Shown piece by piece: positions 45,705 through 56,215 of a DNA stretch of 64,000 nucleotides. The notes below the pieces were generated by a model. It was not told the DNA's origin. It saw only the letters and a list, made by a program, of their open reading frames with translations, and made no database searches. A program made the position numbers and the translations under genes. The DNA comes from Tupaia tana (taxonomy: Eukaryota > Chordata > Mammalia > Scandentia > Tupaiidae). Position 1 is the stretch's first letter. The number at the start of each line of letters is the position of its first letter. Location of the stretch: positions 5,860,920 through 5,924,919 of the forward strand of contig JAKSZU010000018.1 in the NCBI GenBank assembly GCA_026018925.1, in the 5' to 3' direction.

Positions 45705-45743
<39 letters not shown>
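45690..45743. repeat. (TG)n microsatellite
   Basis: An impure start (TGTGTGTGTCTGTATGTC) is followed by a pure tract of about 17 units. Confidence 0.95.
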
Positions 45744-45745
<2 letters not shown>

Positions 45746-46379
45746 TAAAATCTCCCATGCTTGGGGAAGAGTTGACCGGGGTTCTCATATCCTTCAACAA
45801 ATTGTGGCCATTTATTTGTGGAAATCCCACTAGAGCTAATAGGAGTTAAAAACCATTAAAAAAAGATAAGGATGTCTAGCCACTTCAAGATTATTTTGTG
45901 AAATGCACCCTGCTAAAAAAAGGAATAAATTTTGCAAAGAACATCACAAATCTACTCATAGCAATTCAACTCACATAAAACAATTAAAACTAAATAAATC
46001 TGATACCCATGCTAAACGCTTTTTTAAATCTCTCTTTGAATACATCAGGCTTAGAAATTCTCACTACAAGGAAAACACATGCTGTACACTTATGCATCAA
46101 TGATTATTCTCAGAAAACCCTCCTCAAGAAAAATAATTGGACAAAATTTTAAGTTTACATGATGTAAGATACTACTATAATTTATAGAGATAGAAATTTC
46201 AAACTGGAATAAATAATATCCTCAAACTTGTCCTGATCAACATGTTTAGCAGCAGCTTGGGTAAAGACATAGAAAGAATGCTTTTCCAATTTACGGAGGA
46301 ACAAAACTGAGTGAAATAAGTGATCCAATAGAGAATAAAATAAAGATGATTCACATTGATTTTGACAGCCTTGAAGAAA

Positions 46380-46655
46380 TTGTACCCTTTACTAAAGTAA
46401 TTCTATTTTACCTCTGGAAATTGATTCTAGAAAAAATAATCCTAAGAATGTTGAAAGAGGAAATAAAAAGAAAAAGAAAACTATATGCGTAAGGATGTTC
46501 AATACAGTCTTATTTATAATGGGAGAAACAACCACAGTGTGTAAATATTGGGAGAATTCTGTGATGAACTCTAACACATTTATGTAATGAAATATAATGT
46601 GATATTTATGAAAAGTTATATAATAGCAAAAAAAAGTTTGTTTTATTGCTAAGAT
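46380..46655 (+). mobile_element. LINE-type 3' fragment (probably LINE-1)
   Basis: 'aaggatgttcaatacagtcttatttataatgggag' and 'acatttatgtaatgaaatataatgtgatattt' follow the end of an old LINE ORF2, where 'gcagtgttatttataatagc' is diagnostic. Confidence 0.55.
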
Positions 46656-46669
46656 TAAGAATCAGGTTA

Positions 46670-46898
46670 GGGGCCAGAAGATGGCATAGCAGTTACATGG
46701 CTCTATTCCCAGACAGCAGACCACGTTTGAGACCTGTACCCAGTGGCTTGAAAATCATGCTGGGTACATTTGTGCGTGAGCATGTCCAAGAATCCAGGAG
46801 GAGAATGGACGAGAAGGAACTGTGGCATGGCCATTCCTCCTGGGGGAGTGATTTCTCACTTTCCCTCTTACTGTCTCACTTCCCTCTTAATGTCTCTC

Positions 46899-46963
<65 letters not shown>

Positions 46964-47006
46964 GGTGAGTGCACGTGCCCTAAGGCAAAAACCTCTTAAA
47001 AAGAAA
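46670..47006 (+). mobile_element. tRNA-derived SINE, long class, with expanded CT tract
   Basis: GGGGCCAGAAGATGGCATAG head, GTGGCTTGAAAATCATGCTG, GAGAATGGACGAGAAGGAAC, GTGATTTCTCACTTTCCCTC, a CT run at 46902-46963, then TGGTGAGTGCACGTGCCCTA. AAGAATCAGGTTA (46657) and AAGAATAAGGTTA (47007) form the duplication. Confidence 0.92.
46902..46963. repeat. (CT)n microsatellite inside a SINE
   Basis: The normal TC-rich stretch of the SINE has grown to about 30 units. Confidence 0.95.
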
Positions 47007-47049
47007 AAGAATAAGGTTACATAAAGTATAGAATCAAAAGTTTTTTTGT

Positions 47050-47181
47050 GTTTTGTTTTGTTTTCTGAGATAAATTTTTGCTATACGGTGCACATGCTCA
47101 CCAGAAAGCGAGAACCCCCCCACCCCGGGAGGATGGCCATGCTGCAATCCCTTCTCCTCCTTTCTCCTCTTAGGATTTTGG

Positions 47182-47220
<39 letters not shown>

Positions 47221-47316
47221 CCCCATGTGAGTTTTAAGCCGCCAGGTCCAGGACTCAAATCATAGATGACTACATGGGAGTCTAGCGATGTAACCATTAT
47301 GCCATCTGCTGGTCCC
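47050..47316 (-). mobile_element. tRNA-derived SINE, long class, with CA tract
   Basis: In reverse: GGGACCAGCAGATGGCATAA head, GGCGGCTTAAAACTCACATG, then a CA/GT run (47181-47219) exactly where other copies have GCGTGTGCGTGTGTGCCC, followed by the body and a GTATAGCAAAAATTTATC end. AAAAGTTTT flanks it on both sides. Confidence 0.92.
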
Positions 47317-47345
47317 AAAAAGTTTTCTTAAAAAATCTGAGACAT

Positions 47346-47558
47346 GGAGCCAGACAGTGGAGCATCGGTAATGCTGCTGGACCCACGTGAGAAGATGCTA
47401 GGTTTGTACCCTGGGGCACCCCTGTACACACCAGAAGTGTGCTTGTGCCCATGATCCAGGCTGACTGGGGCTCGGGATGGATCACAGCATGAAGACCTCA
47501 GGGGGCTCTCTCACTCTCGCTGTCTCTAAAAAAATAAATAAATAAACTTTAAAAAAAA
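47346..47558 (+). mobile_element. tRNA-derived SINE, type C
   Basis: GGAGCCAGACAGTGGAGCAT head, 'tgctaggtttgtaccctggggcacc', GTGCCCATGATCCAGGCTGA, 'gggctcgggatggatcacagc', a short CT tract and an AAATAAATAAAC tail. It shares its body with 48135 and 52470, not with the long class. Confidence 0.85.
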
Positions 47559-47559
47559 T

Positions 47560-48130
47560 CCAAGATGCTTAGGGAAAAACAGCTAGAAAAAAGTCTAACA
47601 GTTTATGCATTCTACCATGGTCATAATTCTCACTGCACACAATCACTTACTCTCCACCATCTAACAGTTCATAAACACCCACGAGGGCCAGCACCTAGCG
47701 GGTGACTTTTATTTTCTCTTACTTTCTACTTGTCAGTGACTTACAATTTCTTTGAGCACATATGCATGAGGCTGCAATTCTTCAAGAGGACCCAATTATA
47801 ATAGGATCCTCTCACTGAGCTTACAAACTAATATAGGCTGTGCTCTGTCTTTCAAAATGCAAACTATCCCTGTGGTCTGTCCACAGTCCACTCAGGTTTC
47901 CTGCTTATTTGACTTTTCTTCTGTGAGAGATGCTCATACTTACTGTCTACTTACAGGAGTTATGGCCCCACCAGGAAGGCTCACTAGCTGCTGCAGACTT
48001 CCTGAGCTACTTCTACTTTCCCTTTGAGTCCCCTCCCCCCAAAACGACCAGTCTCCCAAACTAACCCTCCTATTGCAGGTCACAGTGTATCAATACTATC
48101 CTTGACAATGACCGTATGGGTTGACACATG
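47560..48130. other. Unique sequence
   Basis: Nothing recognised. Confidence 0.35.
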
Positions 48131-48134
48131 TAAT

Positions 48135-48350
48135 AGGGCCAGACCCTGGCTCAGTGATAAAACGCTACACTCTGCAAGGCTGACCCATGTTGGACGGTTC
48201 TGGGTCCATGTCCAGAGACCTCCCTGAGTATGCTGGACATGCACCTGCCTGTGATCCAGGGCTGGCTGAAGCTGGGGTGTGGGGTCACAGTTAAGACCCT
48301 GTTGGGGGTACTCTCCCTTGTGCTCATGGAAGAGATAAATACTTTTAAAA
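48135..48350 (+). mobile_element. tRNA-derived SINE, type C
   Basis: GGGCCAGACCCTGGCTCAGT head, 'ggacggttctgggtccatgtccagagacctccctgagtatgctgg', GTGATCCAGGGCTGGCTGAA and 'aagaccctgttgggggtactctccc', then GATAAATACTTTTAAAA. It is the best type C match to 52470-52685. Confidence 0.88.
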
Positions 48351-48439
48351 AAAAGTTAGATGCTTATCACATCAGAAATGCCCTCTAAACCACCTGAGTC
48401 AGCGTTCTGTAGGTTGCAAGTAACTGAAATTTTCTCAGC

Positions 48440-48870
48440 CTAGGCCTCAGTGTCCTTGCACACTCTGTTCCCTCTGTGCAGAGCAGTCTTCTCCCAGAAG
48501 GCCCCAGCTCACTCCCACTGCCCAGCCTGTCTCTGGTCAAACAGCTCCTTAGGAAGGCCTTTCCTACCACGCTATTTAAACACCGGACCATGCTCTACAC
48601 ACATCCCAGCACCCCCACTCCCTGCTCTGCTTTTATTTTCTTCATTGAACTTATTTTCTCTTACATCATATATGTTACTGGCCTTGTTGACTGTTTTCAC
48701 CGCCTCTTCCACCAACCCCCAGGACCTATTTGAATGCAGAGTTTCAGGAGGATGGAGATATTTTTAATCTTTACTTTCTGCAGATTTACCCCTTCTCCTA
48801 GAATAGTACCTGACACATTATAAGCACTCAATTCTATTTGTAGAATGAACAATGAGCGAATGATGCAATC
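48440..48870 (+). repeat. L2 LINE 3' end relic
   Basis: 'cagctccttaggaaggcctttcct', 'cccaggacctatttgaatgcagag', and the 'agtacctgacacattataagcactcaattc' end, with a following 'tagaatgaacaatgagcgaatga', are L2 signatures. Confidence 0.75.
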
Positions 48871-48894
48871 TCAAGGAAAAGAGTAAATTATAGC

Positions 48895-49058
48895 AATCAT
48901 TTGTTCAGTTCTTGCCATTTTCAGAAAACATCTGCGTACACTATTTAATTCACTCCTTTACAGAGCCCTTTGAGATGAGTAATAATATATTCATTTTATG
49001 GATGGAGAAATTGAGGCCCAGAGAAATGAAATGGCTCATTCAAGGTCACTTAGATAGT
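48895..49058 (-). repeat. MIR SINE relic
   Basis: 'tacactatttaattcactcctttacagagccc', TTTATGGATGGAGAAATTGA and GGCTCATTCAAGGTCACTTA read as MIR in reverse. An LTR fossil cuts it at about 49058. Confidence 0.8.
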
Positions 49059-49435
49059 GTATTAGTTTGCTCAGGTTATCATAACAAAATACCACTGATT
49101 GGGCGGCCTTAACAACAGAGATTTATTCTCAGGTTTTAAAGACCAGAAGTCCAAGATTCTAGTGTCAGCGTAGCTAGTTTCTTCTGAAGCCTCTCTCCTT
49201 GGCTTGTATATGGCCATCTCCTCTCCTCACATGCCTTCCCTCCACGTGTGTCTGTTCCTAATCTCTTCTCCTTACCAGGGCCCCAGTCAGATATTTTAGG
49301 ACCACCCCAGTGACTTCATTTGTCCTTGATCACCACTTTAATTGCCCTGCCTTCAAACACAGTCACATTCTGATGTACTGGGGGTTAGAGTTTCAACATA
49401 TGAATTTTAGGGGACACGATTCAACCCATTATGGG
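49059..49435 (-). mobile_element. ERVL-MaLR-type solo LTR (fossil)
   Basis: It begins TGTATTAGTTTGCTCAGGTT, then 'ggcggccttaacaacagagatttattctcagg', TTCTGAAGCCTCTCTCCTTG and 'gaattttaggggacacgattcaacccatta'. It is complete in outline and flanked by the MIR it entered. It is old and degraded with no interior. Confidence 0.85.
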
Positions 49436-49439
49436 TAGT

Positions 49440-50835
49440 AAGCAGGTGGCAGTACTAGAATTTTTAGCAAGTCCCCCAGCTCCAACCCATACCCTTCCTA
49501 CTCTACCATGCTCCCGCCTATCCTGGGATAGCCCTTGACCTGTACCATGACAGCCACCTCCTTAAGTACCCTGTTTCAACAGCAGAGGCTCCCTTCCCTT
49601 CCTACACACACACACACACACACACACAATCATGCTGGAGCCAGACAGAATGATTTCCCATTCCCCAGTACAGCTAGTGACCTGATTTCTCCTCCAGGCT
49701 TGAATCTTATTAATCCAATTCCTCCAGTGCTTCAGATTCCATTGTGAGTCACAGCGGGACCATCCACTGTGCTGTCGTCTGCACCAAGCATCCCTCTTCC
49801 AAACAGCTCCCGAGGCAGCCAACAAGCATTATAGAAACCCACAGCCCAAATCATCATCTGGGGAGCCCATGATGCCGCCCTGGAAGGGTGGTGAGAATTT
49901 ACCCAAAGTAAGGGCCTAAGATGACCATGGCTCTACCTGTCACTGGGCTATTTTATCACCCCAACTCCTCAAGGTTATGTTTCCTCTCCCAAATCTATGG
50001 TAAATAAACGTACTTCCTGCACTTTCTCTTCAGGTACATTTACTCAGCTCCCCCACAATGTTTATTCTGCCCTGAGGACTGGACAGTCTGCCCATTGACC
50101 AGACACTATCAGCCAATGCTCAGAGCTCAGACCAGGCCTAAGCAAGGACCCTTTGCTGCTTCATTGCCACTCAACTCAGAGCCCACATCACTATTAAAAG
50201 AACACAATTACTAGACCACAGCATGGTCTTTTTCCCCACCATCTAAATTCACGGTCAAATCAGACTGACCAGGCAGGTTGATCTGATCAACTGACTATGA
50301 ATGACCATCAAGAAAGCTTTAAAGGAGACGTTAGAGTGTGAGCACAGTGCAGCTTTGGTCCTGGCTTCTATTTGGTCACACTTCTGATGGGAACGTGCAT
50401 CAACAGGAGAAGGACCCAATCGCTTGGTTCTTAGGGACTGGCTGAGCCCTGGAGTTACCACTATGAACAAGATATGATAGAAGCCCTAGGAAAGGTGTAG
50501 AGGTGATAGGAATGTTCTATTGTGGTTCAAGACATTAAGTAACGGGATACTATCTGGGGTATACAATGTCAAGGGAAACCTGGAGGGAACAGCCCCCTGA
50601 GCAGCCAGGAGAGATCACTGACTTTGACAAGGATGTTGTCAGGTGGAGAAAGAGCTAGCAAGCAGAGCTAGTCTGGCTGGAAGCCATTGGTGAGCTGCCT
50701 TACAATGTCCTGTGGCTCACTCTCACAGTCCCTTGACTGGCCCTCCCATGATCCACTTAGAGCCTCCACTAAGGTCCCGGCCATGGAATCTGGACAAGGG
50801 TGGCAAGTCTACATCCTGTCTTCAAGTCTACATTT
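49440..50835. other. Unique sequence with a short CA tract
   Basis: (CA)n lies at 49603-49628. I see no gene; the short frames are chance. Confidence 0.35.
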
Positions 50836-51015
50836 CTTCACACTCACACTTATGCCCACATACTCACATGCATGCACTCACAGACATGCATTCACACACA
50901 CTTACACATGTGCATTCACCCACTCACACTCCCAATGTATGTTCATGCACAGATTCATACACACACACTCACACATATTTGCTCACACACACACTCATGA
51001 GTGTGCACATATGCA
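50836..51015. repeat. Degenerate CACA/CTCA-rich minisatellite
   Basis: Units of the type CACACTCACA, ACACTTACACATG and CATGCATTCACAC recur irregularly. The frames of up to 206 residues running through it are rich in His and Thr because of this repeat and are not genes. Confidence 0.8.
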
Positions 51016-51330
51016 CATGCTTTCATTTCTCCTTTCAACTTCCCACTCAATTTCAAATTGAAGTGGACCTCAAACATGACGGGGAAAATGAAACAAATGG
51101 AGTCCAATGTATAGCGCCATCTCCCCCAAGATGTCTTCCTCAGAGCAAATCTGATTTTTGCCAGGACTTTTTCTACACCACCTTTAGCCTGTTGTCAACA
51201 CAGATATCAAAGGGTCTTGGGCAGACGTGGGCCACATTATGTTTCTTTCTGTTTAACCCTCCAGTCGTTTCCATCTCACCCAGTGACCACTGTCCGCAGG
51301 GCCCAGCAATCTTGCCTATACCCCCTTGGT
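51016..51330. other. Unique sequence
   Basis: Nothing recognised. Confidence 0.35.
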
Positions 51331-51334
51331 GAGC

Positions 51335-51600
51335 CTCAGCTCAGGCCTCTCTCCTCAACCTGCAGGGTTGCTCCCACCCTTGGGCTGCTGTTACAACGGC
51401 CACCGCACTTGTTCTCCCTACAGCCGGAAACGGTCCTGCCCAGACGCCCGTCTGGTTGGCCCCTCCATTCAAACATCACCCTCCCAGGGGCCTTCTCTGG
51501 CTCCCACACGCCTCCCACCTCCCTGCCCTATTTTGCTTTAGTCCATGCACGTCTACCTCCAACACAGAGCATGTTTTTCTTACTTTGTCTTTGTCTCCAC
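51335..51600 (+). repeat. L2 LINE 3' region relic
   Basis: 'ccctccattcaaacatcaccctcccaggggccttctctgg', 'cctgccctattttgctttagtcc' and 'agcatgtttttcttactttgtc' follow the L2 consensus order. The 163-residue frame here is repeat-derived. Confidence 0.7.
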
Positions 51601-51660
51601 TTGCTCAGAGGAAAGGCAGTTCTGAGAGGACATGGACTGCTATCAGAATGGGCCACAGGC

Positions 51661-51934
51661 TGGGACCAACAGCGTAATGGCTTTGTCGCTGGACTCCCAT
51701 GTAGTTGACCGCAGTTCAAGTCTCGGACCCGGTGGCTTAAACTCACGCCGGGCGCGTGTGTGTGCACGTGCGTGCCCAAAATCACGAGAGGAGAATGGAG
51801 GAGAAAGGACTGCGGTGTGGCAACCCCCCCTCCTCAAAGGGTGATTTCTCGCTTTCTGTCTCTCTGTCTCTTGCCATCTTTCTGGCGAGCGCACACGCCC
51901 CATAGCAAAAACCTCTCAAAAAAAAAAAAAAAAA
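51661..51934 (+). mobile_element. tRNA-derived SINE, long class, young
   Basis: TGGGACCAACAGCGTAATGG head lacking a few bases of the A-box region, B box GTTCAAGTCTC, GTGGCTTAAACTCACGCCGG, GAGAATGGAGGAGAAAGGAC, a TC part, GCCCCATAGCAAAAACCTCT and an A tail. No convincing target duplication is seen. Confidence 0.92.
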
Positions 51935-52468
51935 GAAGAAGAAGAAGAGTACTAGACTGAGAATGGTTCTTCAACCACCCAGCGGGAGGTGGCTTCCTTT
52001 GCCCTGAGGCCCTTAGGATAAAGTACAGTAGAGGGCAGCCTCTTTACCCTGTGAGGTTCCAGCAAACACCTTGGGAGCTACCAGAGCAAGACATGGGAGG
52101 GGGCCACATGTTCAGGGTTTTGCGGGGCCTCTCCCTCCACAATCCAGGATAGCTCACTTTGTATTTATTGTATCCTTTTGAACTCGCATATAAGATTGCA
52201 TCTAAAGAAGGAAGTCCACTGTTTTAGATAAGTTTAAAAGCCACTGTAGAAAGATCATGAAGACAAAAAGAAATGCACTGAACTCCAACTCTTCTGCTTA
52301 TATTGGTGAGATACTGCCAAGTTGCCTATGTTCCATGAGCTTCTGTTTCTGTGTTTGAAAAAAAAAAGATGATGCCGACCTTTAGGGGCAGTAAGATAGC
52401 CTTTAACAGCCAGTGAGAGGCAGGCATCGGCCAACAGAACACGTGGCATCCACACGGATGACGAGAGG
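51935..52468. other. Unique sequence
   Basis: Nothing recognised. Confidence 0.35.
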
Positions 52469-52469
52469 A

Positions 52470-52685
52470 GAGGCCAGAAGGTGGCACAGCAGTAAGACAC
52501 AAGCTGACCCGCGTGGGAAGGTTCTGAGTTTGCCTCTGGAGACCTCCTGGAGTATGCCAGGCCTGTGCCTATCCACAACCCAGGACTGGCGGGAGCTGGG
52601 GGCGGAGCATGGCAGGAAGACCATGTTGGTGGCGCTATCTCCCTCTCTGTCCTGCTCATAGATGAAATAAATAAACTTAAAAAAT
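52470..52685 (+). mobile_element. tRNA-derived SINE, type C
   Basis: AGGCCAGAAGGTGGCACAGC head, 'gcgtgggaaggttctgagtttgcctctggagacctcctggagtatgcc', CAACCCAGGACTGGCGGGAG, 'gcaggaagaccatgttggtggcgctatctccc' and a GATGAAATAAATAAAC tail. Minus-strand frames of about 110-150 residues across it are not genes. Confidence 0.88.
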
Positions 52686-53015
52686 AAGACAAAACAAAAA
52701 CCAAGGAGATAGAGGATGATGCATGGCCCAGCAGAAGGCAACTAAGTGACAGAGGTCCCTTTGTCTATCTCATGGCCTTCCCAGGAAACCTGGAGGCCTT
52801 TGTAGTTTCTGACAGGAAAGCATGGGGGAAGAACAAGGCTCATTTGGAGTGAACGATCAGGAGCCAAATCTTTTTGCAGCCACTTTCAGAGTGTAGACAC
52901 AATGTCCCATGAATGAAAATCCAAAACAAAGGGTCCAGCCCACCTTCTTCCTTTGCCAAGGATTAAACAGCACACTCTAAAGTCACAGACAAGTTGTAAA
53001 ACACCCATATTTTAT
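52686..53015. other. Unique sequence
   Basis: Nothing recognised. Confidence 0.35.
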
Positions 53016-53019
53016 CTGG

Positions 53020-53490
53020 GTCATATTATGTGCTGCATAATTAATGTTTAAAAAGCATTTCTGCAATAAAATGTCTGTGTGATAACCGGCATGTATCATG
53101 AGGATGCTGTGGCTGTGTTTAATTTGATTGCCAAAGAGATTTCTAGTTACTGGAGCATGGCCGCCAATAGCCCCTTACTGGACACAGCTAAACACAGCCA
53201 AGTGATTGCATTTCCAATCAGATGCAGAGCCTGGGACTGACAAGTCCCCAGTGAGTGCGTTTCCTGGCCGCAAAAGCCCTTTGTTCGCCGTCTGGTTCTG
53301 CAAGTTTGCTTTCTCCGATGTCTCACAATCACTGGGCTGTTTACCAGCACCTCCAAGGAGGATCCTTGCATGAATGTTATAGGAGAATTCTCGGCTGACA
53401 CTGCCTGATGGCAGACCTCTGTTGAGTCATTCTCTCAGTTTGGTGAGCTGATGAAAAGCATCAATTATCTCCAAGCACTAAGGTTTGACA
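53020..53490. promoter_or_regulatory. Candidate conserved noncoding element
   Basis: Repeat-free with retained CpGs (GATAACCGGCATGTATC, ATGGCCGCCAATAG, GTTCGCCGTCTGG, TCTCCGATGTCTC) and AT-rich factor-like cores (GTTTAATTTGATTGCC, ATCAATTATCTCC). It is the longest such block in the right half of the window. No conservation data were available. Confidence 0.28.
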
Positions 53491-54040
53491 GTTGCTTTAT
53501 AAAATGAATATTTTAGTTCTCATATAACAATAGAGGCAAAATGAGTTGGGGTGAATGGCAAATGAACAGAACCAGTTTCTTCTTGGCATGACAGATTTCT
53601 CCTTGCCAGGAAGAGGAAAGCTCTTTCTGTCTCTTTTACTCCTTTGCTGCTACTTCCCTGGAAGTCTCGAGGACAGGGTCGAGAGGAGACGCTTATCTCA
53701 CAAAGGAACTGTCAGGTGTAGATTGGGCCTGATAGGAATGGGGGTGAGTCTGGACCTACAAGACATGAACCACTAAGTCTCACAAAAATACTCCCCTGTC
53801 TCTGACTTGGTCATTGGCAAACAGACCATTTATCCAGTCTATCTTGTAGGTATTTAACTGCAATGCCGTAGCACATTGCTTTCAACCAAATTTTTAACTA
53901 ATCAAAACATAATCTGCTACTAACAGAAGTTGCATATTATTTACTCTTTTGTAGATGCATAAGTTAGATTGATGTAATGATTATTCCTATAATAATGTCC
54001 TTTATATTTACATTCTAACTTGCCTTCCAAACAGTGTTGC
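53491..54040. other. Unique sequence
   Basis: Nothing recognised. A 73-residue frame at 53555-53776 has no domain. Confidence 0.35.
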
Positions 54041-54140
54041 TTTGTGGGTAAGAATTTGGTCTCATGAGTCAGAATGCCTGTGTTCAACTCTTAGCTCGGT
54101 CATTTTTTTCTATGTCCATAAAGCGTGTCTATATAATAAA
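54040..54140 (+). repeat. MIR SINE relic (5' part)
   Basis: GGTAAGAATTTGGTCTCATG, 'agtcagaatgcctgtgttcaactcttagctcggtcatt' follow the tRNA-related part of MIR. Confidence 0.7.
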
Positions 54141-54342
54141 AGGAATTATACTTCATTTTTTCTAAGTATTGAACAGTAATCCCCTCAAGCATACATAATA
54201 GTTAACTAACAGTTTGCAGAAGACTTTAAATATATATCATCTCAAGGAAACTTCCAAGGCTGTTTGTGGGAGAGGAGATTTTCTCCCATTGCTCAGGCTA
54301 TAACAACCGAAATTTCTCTGCTCTTAATATTTTTCTCTCCTA

Positions 54343-54422
54343 CTGGGTCATTGGGAAAATAATGATGTATTTTTCTATATGTTTCTATATAAAAATGCAT
54401 CATGACTTTCCCAAAGACCTAA
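54343..54422. mobile_element. Palindromic mariner-like MITE, complete 80 bp
   Basis: The left arm CTGGGTCATTGGGAAAATAA pairs with the right arm CATGACTTTCCCAAAGACCT. The loop region is T-rich on the left and A-rich on the right. TA flanks both sides (54341-54342, 54423-54424). Confidence 0.85.
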
Positions 54423-54689
54423 TAGTTAACATTTACTCATCCTACAGAAGAAGCATCCTTAACCCATATCCCAAACTTGGAGCCATGAAACGCCCTTATC
54501 ACTCCATCTCCTCTGCTGTAGCACACACAGAACTTGACTGTCATTAATTTGCACATAGACTTGTCTTCCCTGCAAAACAAAAGTGCAGCAAAACCAGGTA
54601 ACATGTGTAATCTGCTCACCATTATATGCCAAGAGTTTAGTAAAATAATAGAACATAAAAGGTGTGTACTATTCCTCTAATACATGCAT

Positions 54690-55115
54690 TAATCAATTAA
54701 TAAGTTAGTATGAGGAGGTAGAATCTGAGACCCAATTGTAGTGGAAATAATACTGTTTCCCTAATATCTCTGTGTTCTCCAACATTTTCTACTCTTCTTA
54801 CATTAGACAAAGCCATGTGACAAGTTCTGAACAATGGGCTGTGAGTAGAAGAAACAAGTTCCTTCAGGGTCAAAGTTTTAGAAAGAAAACATGGGTGCCC
54901 CTTGTTATCTCTTCTCTGGTGAAGTGATTGGACAAGCCACTTGTTAAGGAGGAGCCCCAAGGTGTAACTACCTGTATCCCTGAATCATAACCTGGAAGGG
55001 AACTGACCTGAGGACTTAGGATTACAGAGGACTTTATATTAAAGTGACTGTAAACCCATGGAGTGTGGATAGACTTATTTGTTATCACAGCACAGCCTAA
55101 CCTGACTAATTCAGA
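54690..55115 (+). mobile_element. Old LTR-like repeat, probably ERVL-MaLR (fossil)
   Basis: 'gccatgtgacaagttctgaacaatgggctgtgagtagaag', 'agggtcaaagttttagaaag' and a 'ttgttatcacagcacagcctaacctgactaatt' end match a widespread mammalian LTR-like repeat. It is degraded. The subfamily is not assigned. Confidence 0.6.
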
Positions 55116-55300
55116 CGTTTTTCCAGGATCACACAATACACTGGGACTCAAACTGAGATCTCTTGAATTTAAAAGGTTAAGACTGAGTTAATAATGAAGC
55201 TTTGCCTTTAATTCCTTAAAGCCTGATACTTTAAAAAAAAAAATTCTTACATCTAGAATGGCAAAAAAGAAATATCTCATAAACCACCTACACCAAAATC
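55116..55300. other. Unique sequence
   Basis: Nothing recognised. Confidence 0.3.
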
Positions 55301-55304
55301 TCTG

Positions 55305-55600
55305 AGGAAAATGATTAGCCATTTGCGATCAATTTGTGAACATGTTCTTTATTAGGTGGATGCCTCTCGACCCGTACATCCAGTCTATTTATCAACAGAA
55401 AAAGCTGTGTGGTAGAAGGAGCGTCCCTCTTTGTGAATGAGGCCACCTGTTCCTATGTTCTAATTTGACACGTTTGAGTCTCTTCTCTGTGAGTAGGCGG
55501 ACAGTCAGAGCTGATTTGCTGGATAGTTTTCTCAGATGTGATTACAACACAATTCCATTGATAATCAGCTCAGTGTGTGGTCAAAATGTTTTCTAACAAA
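55305..55600. promoter_or_regulatory. Candidate conserved noncoding element
   Basis: Repeat-free with retained CpGs (ATTTGCGATCAATTTG, CTCTCGACCCGTACATCC, GGAGCGTCCCTC, GTAGGCGGACAGTCAG) and a 'attacaacacaattccattgataatcagc' end. Speculative. Confidence 0.25.
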
Positions 55601-55912
55601 AAAAAAAGAATTCCAGTGCTTAGAAATAAAAATTTTTAGGGAGCAGATAATTTATAGGCTAATGTCTCTTTACATCAAGATGATTGGCAAAAAAAATAAT
55701 AATAATGTTCTTCCTATGAATAAGGTATAGAAGGAGAGATAGAACAAATAGTTAGGGATAAGGATGATTACGTTTGAGCCAAGGCAAGGGTGTAGTAACT
55801 GCTCCATCCTCCCATTTGATCATAGGGTACTGTAAACTATGCATGCTTCTCCATAAACTTCCTTTTCTTCCCCTCCAGCTATGTAGTGCTAGTCCAAAGC
55901 CTTAAGAAGAAG
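55601..55912. other. Unique sequence
   Basis: Nothing recognised. Confidence 0.35.
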
Positions 55913-55916
55913 CATA

Positions 55917-56215
55917 TCAGAGCAGGCACTGTGCCACAGCAGGAACGCACTGCTCAAGAGAAGCCAGAGCCCACGTGGCAACTGCAACTTGAATGCTTGG
56001 CCAGGTTAGCCTGAAACACTTGAGGCATGGGTGCAAGTGCTCAGGATCTGATGGGCTGGAGAACTGGAGTAGGGGGGTCTAATGTAACCAGACCTTGAAG
56101 ACAATGCTCCTCACTCCCTTTCTCTCTCCTTCCTTCTCTTTCTCACTCTTTCTGTCTCTCTCATACACACATGCTTACATACTCTATGGAATGAAGAAAA
56201 AACTTTTAGTAAAAA
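55917..56215 (+). mobile_element. tRNA-derived SINE, divergent (type D)
   Basis: GAGCAGGCACTGTGCCACAG head with 'cagcaggaacgcac', an 'acttgaggcatgggtgcaagtgctcagg' body, CT-rich DNA (56100-56160) and an A-rich end. It shares architecture with the other SINEs but little exact sequence, so it is an older branch. Confidence 0.6.

Larger units (their letters stand above)
45041..46375. other. Unique sequence around one microsatellite
   Basis: No gene. The part 45440-45665 is reported separately as a candidate conserved element. Confidence 0.35.

Noticed and set aside
50687-51332. A 206-residue frame rich in His and Thr
   Set aside because: Its length comes from the CACA-rich minisatellite, which rarely contains stops in these frames.
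51217-51708. A 163-residue frame
   Set aside because: It covers an L2 relic and the start of a SINE, so it is repeat-derived.
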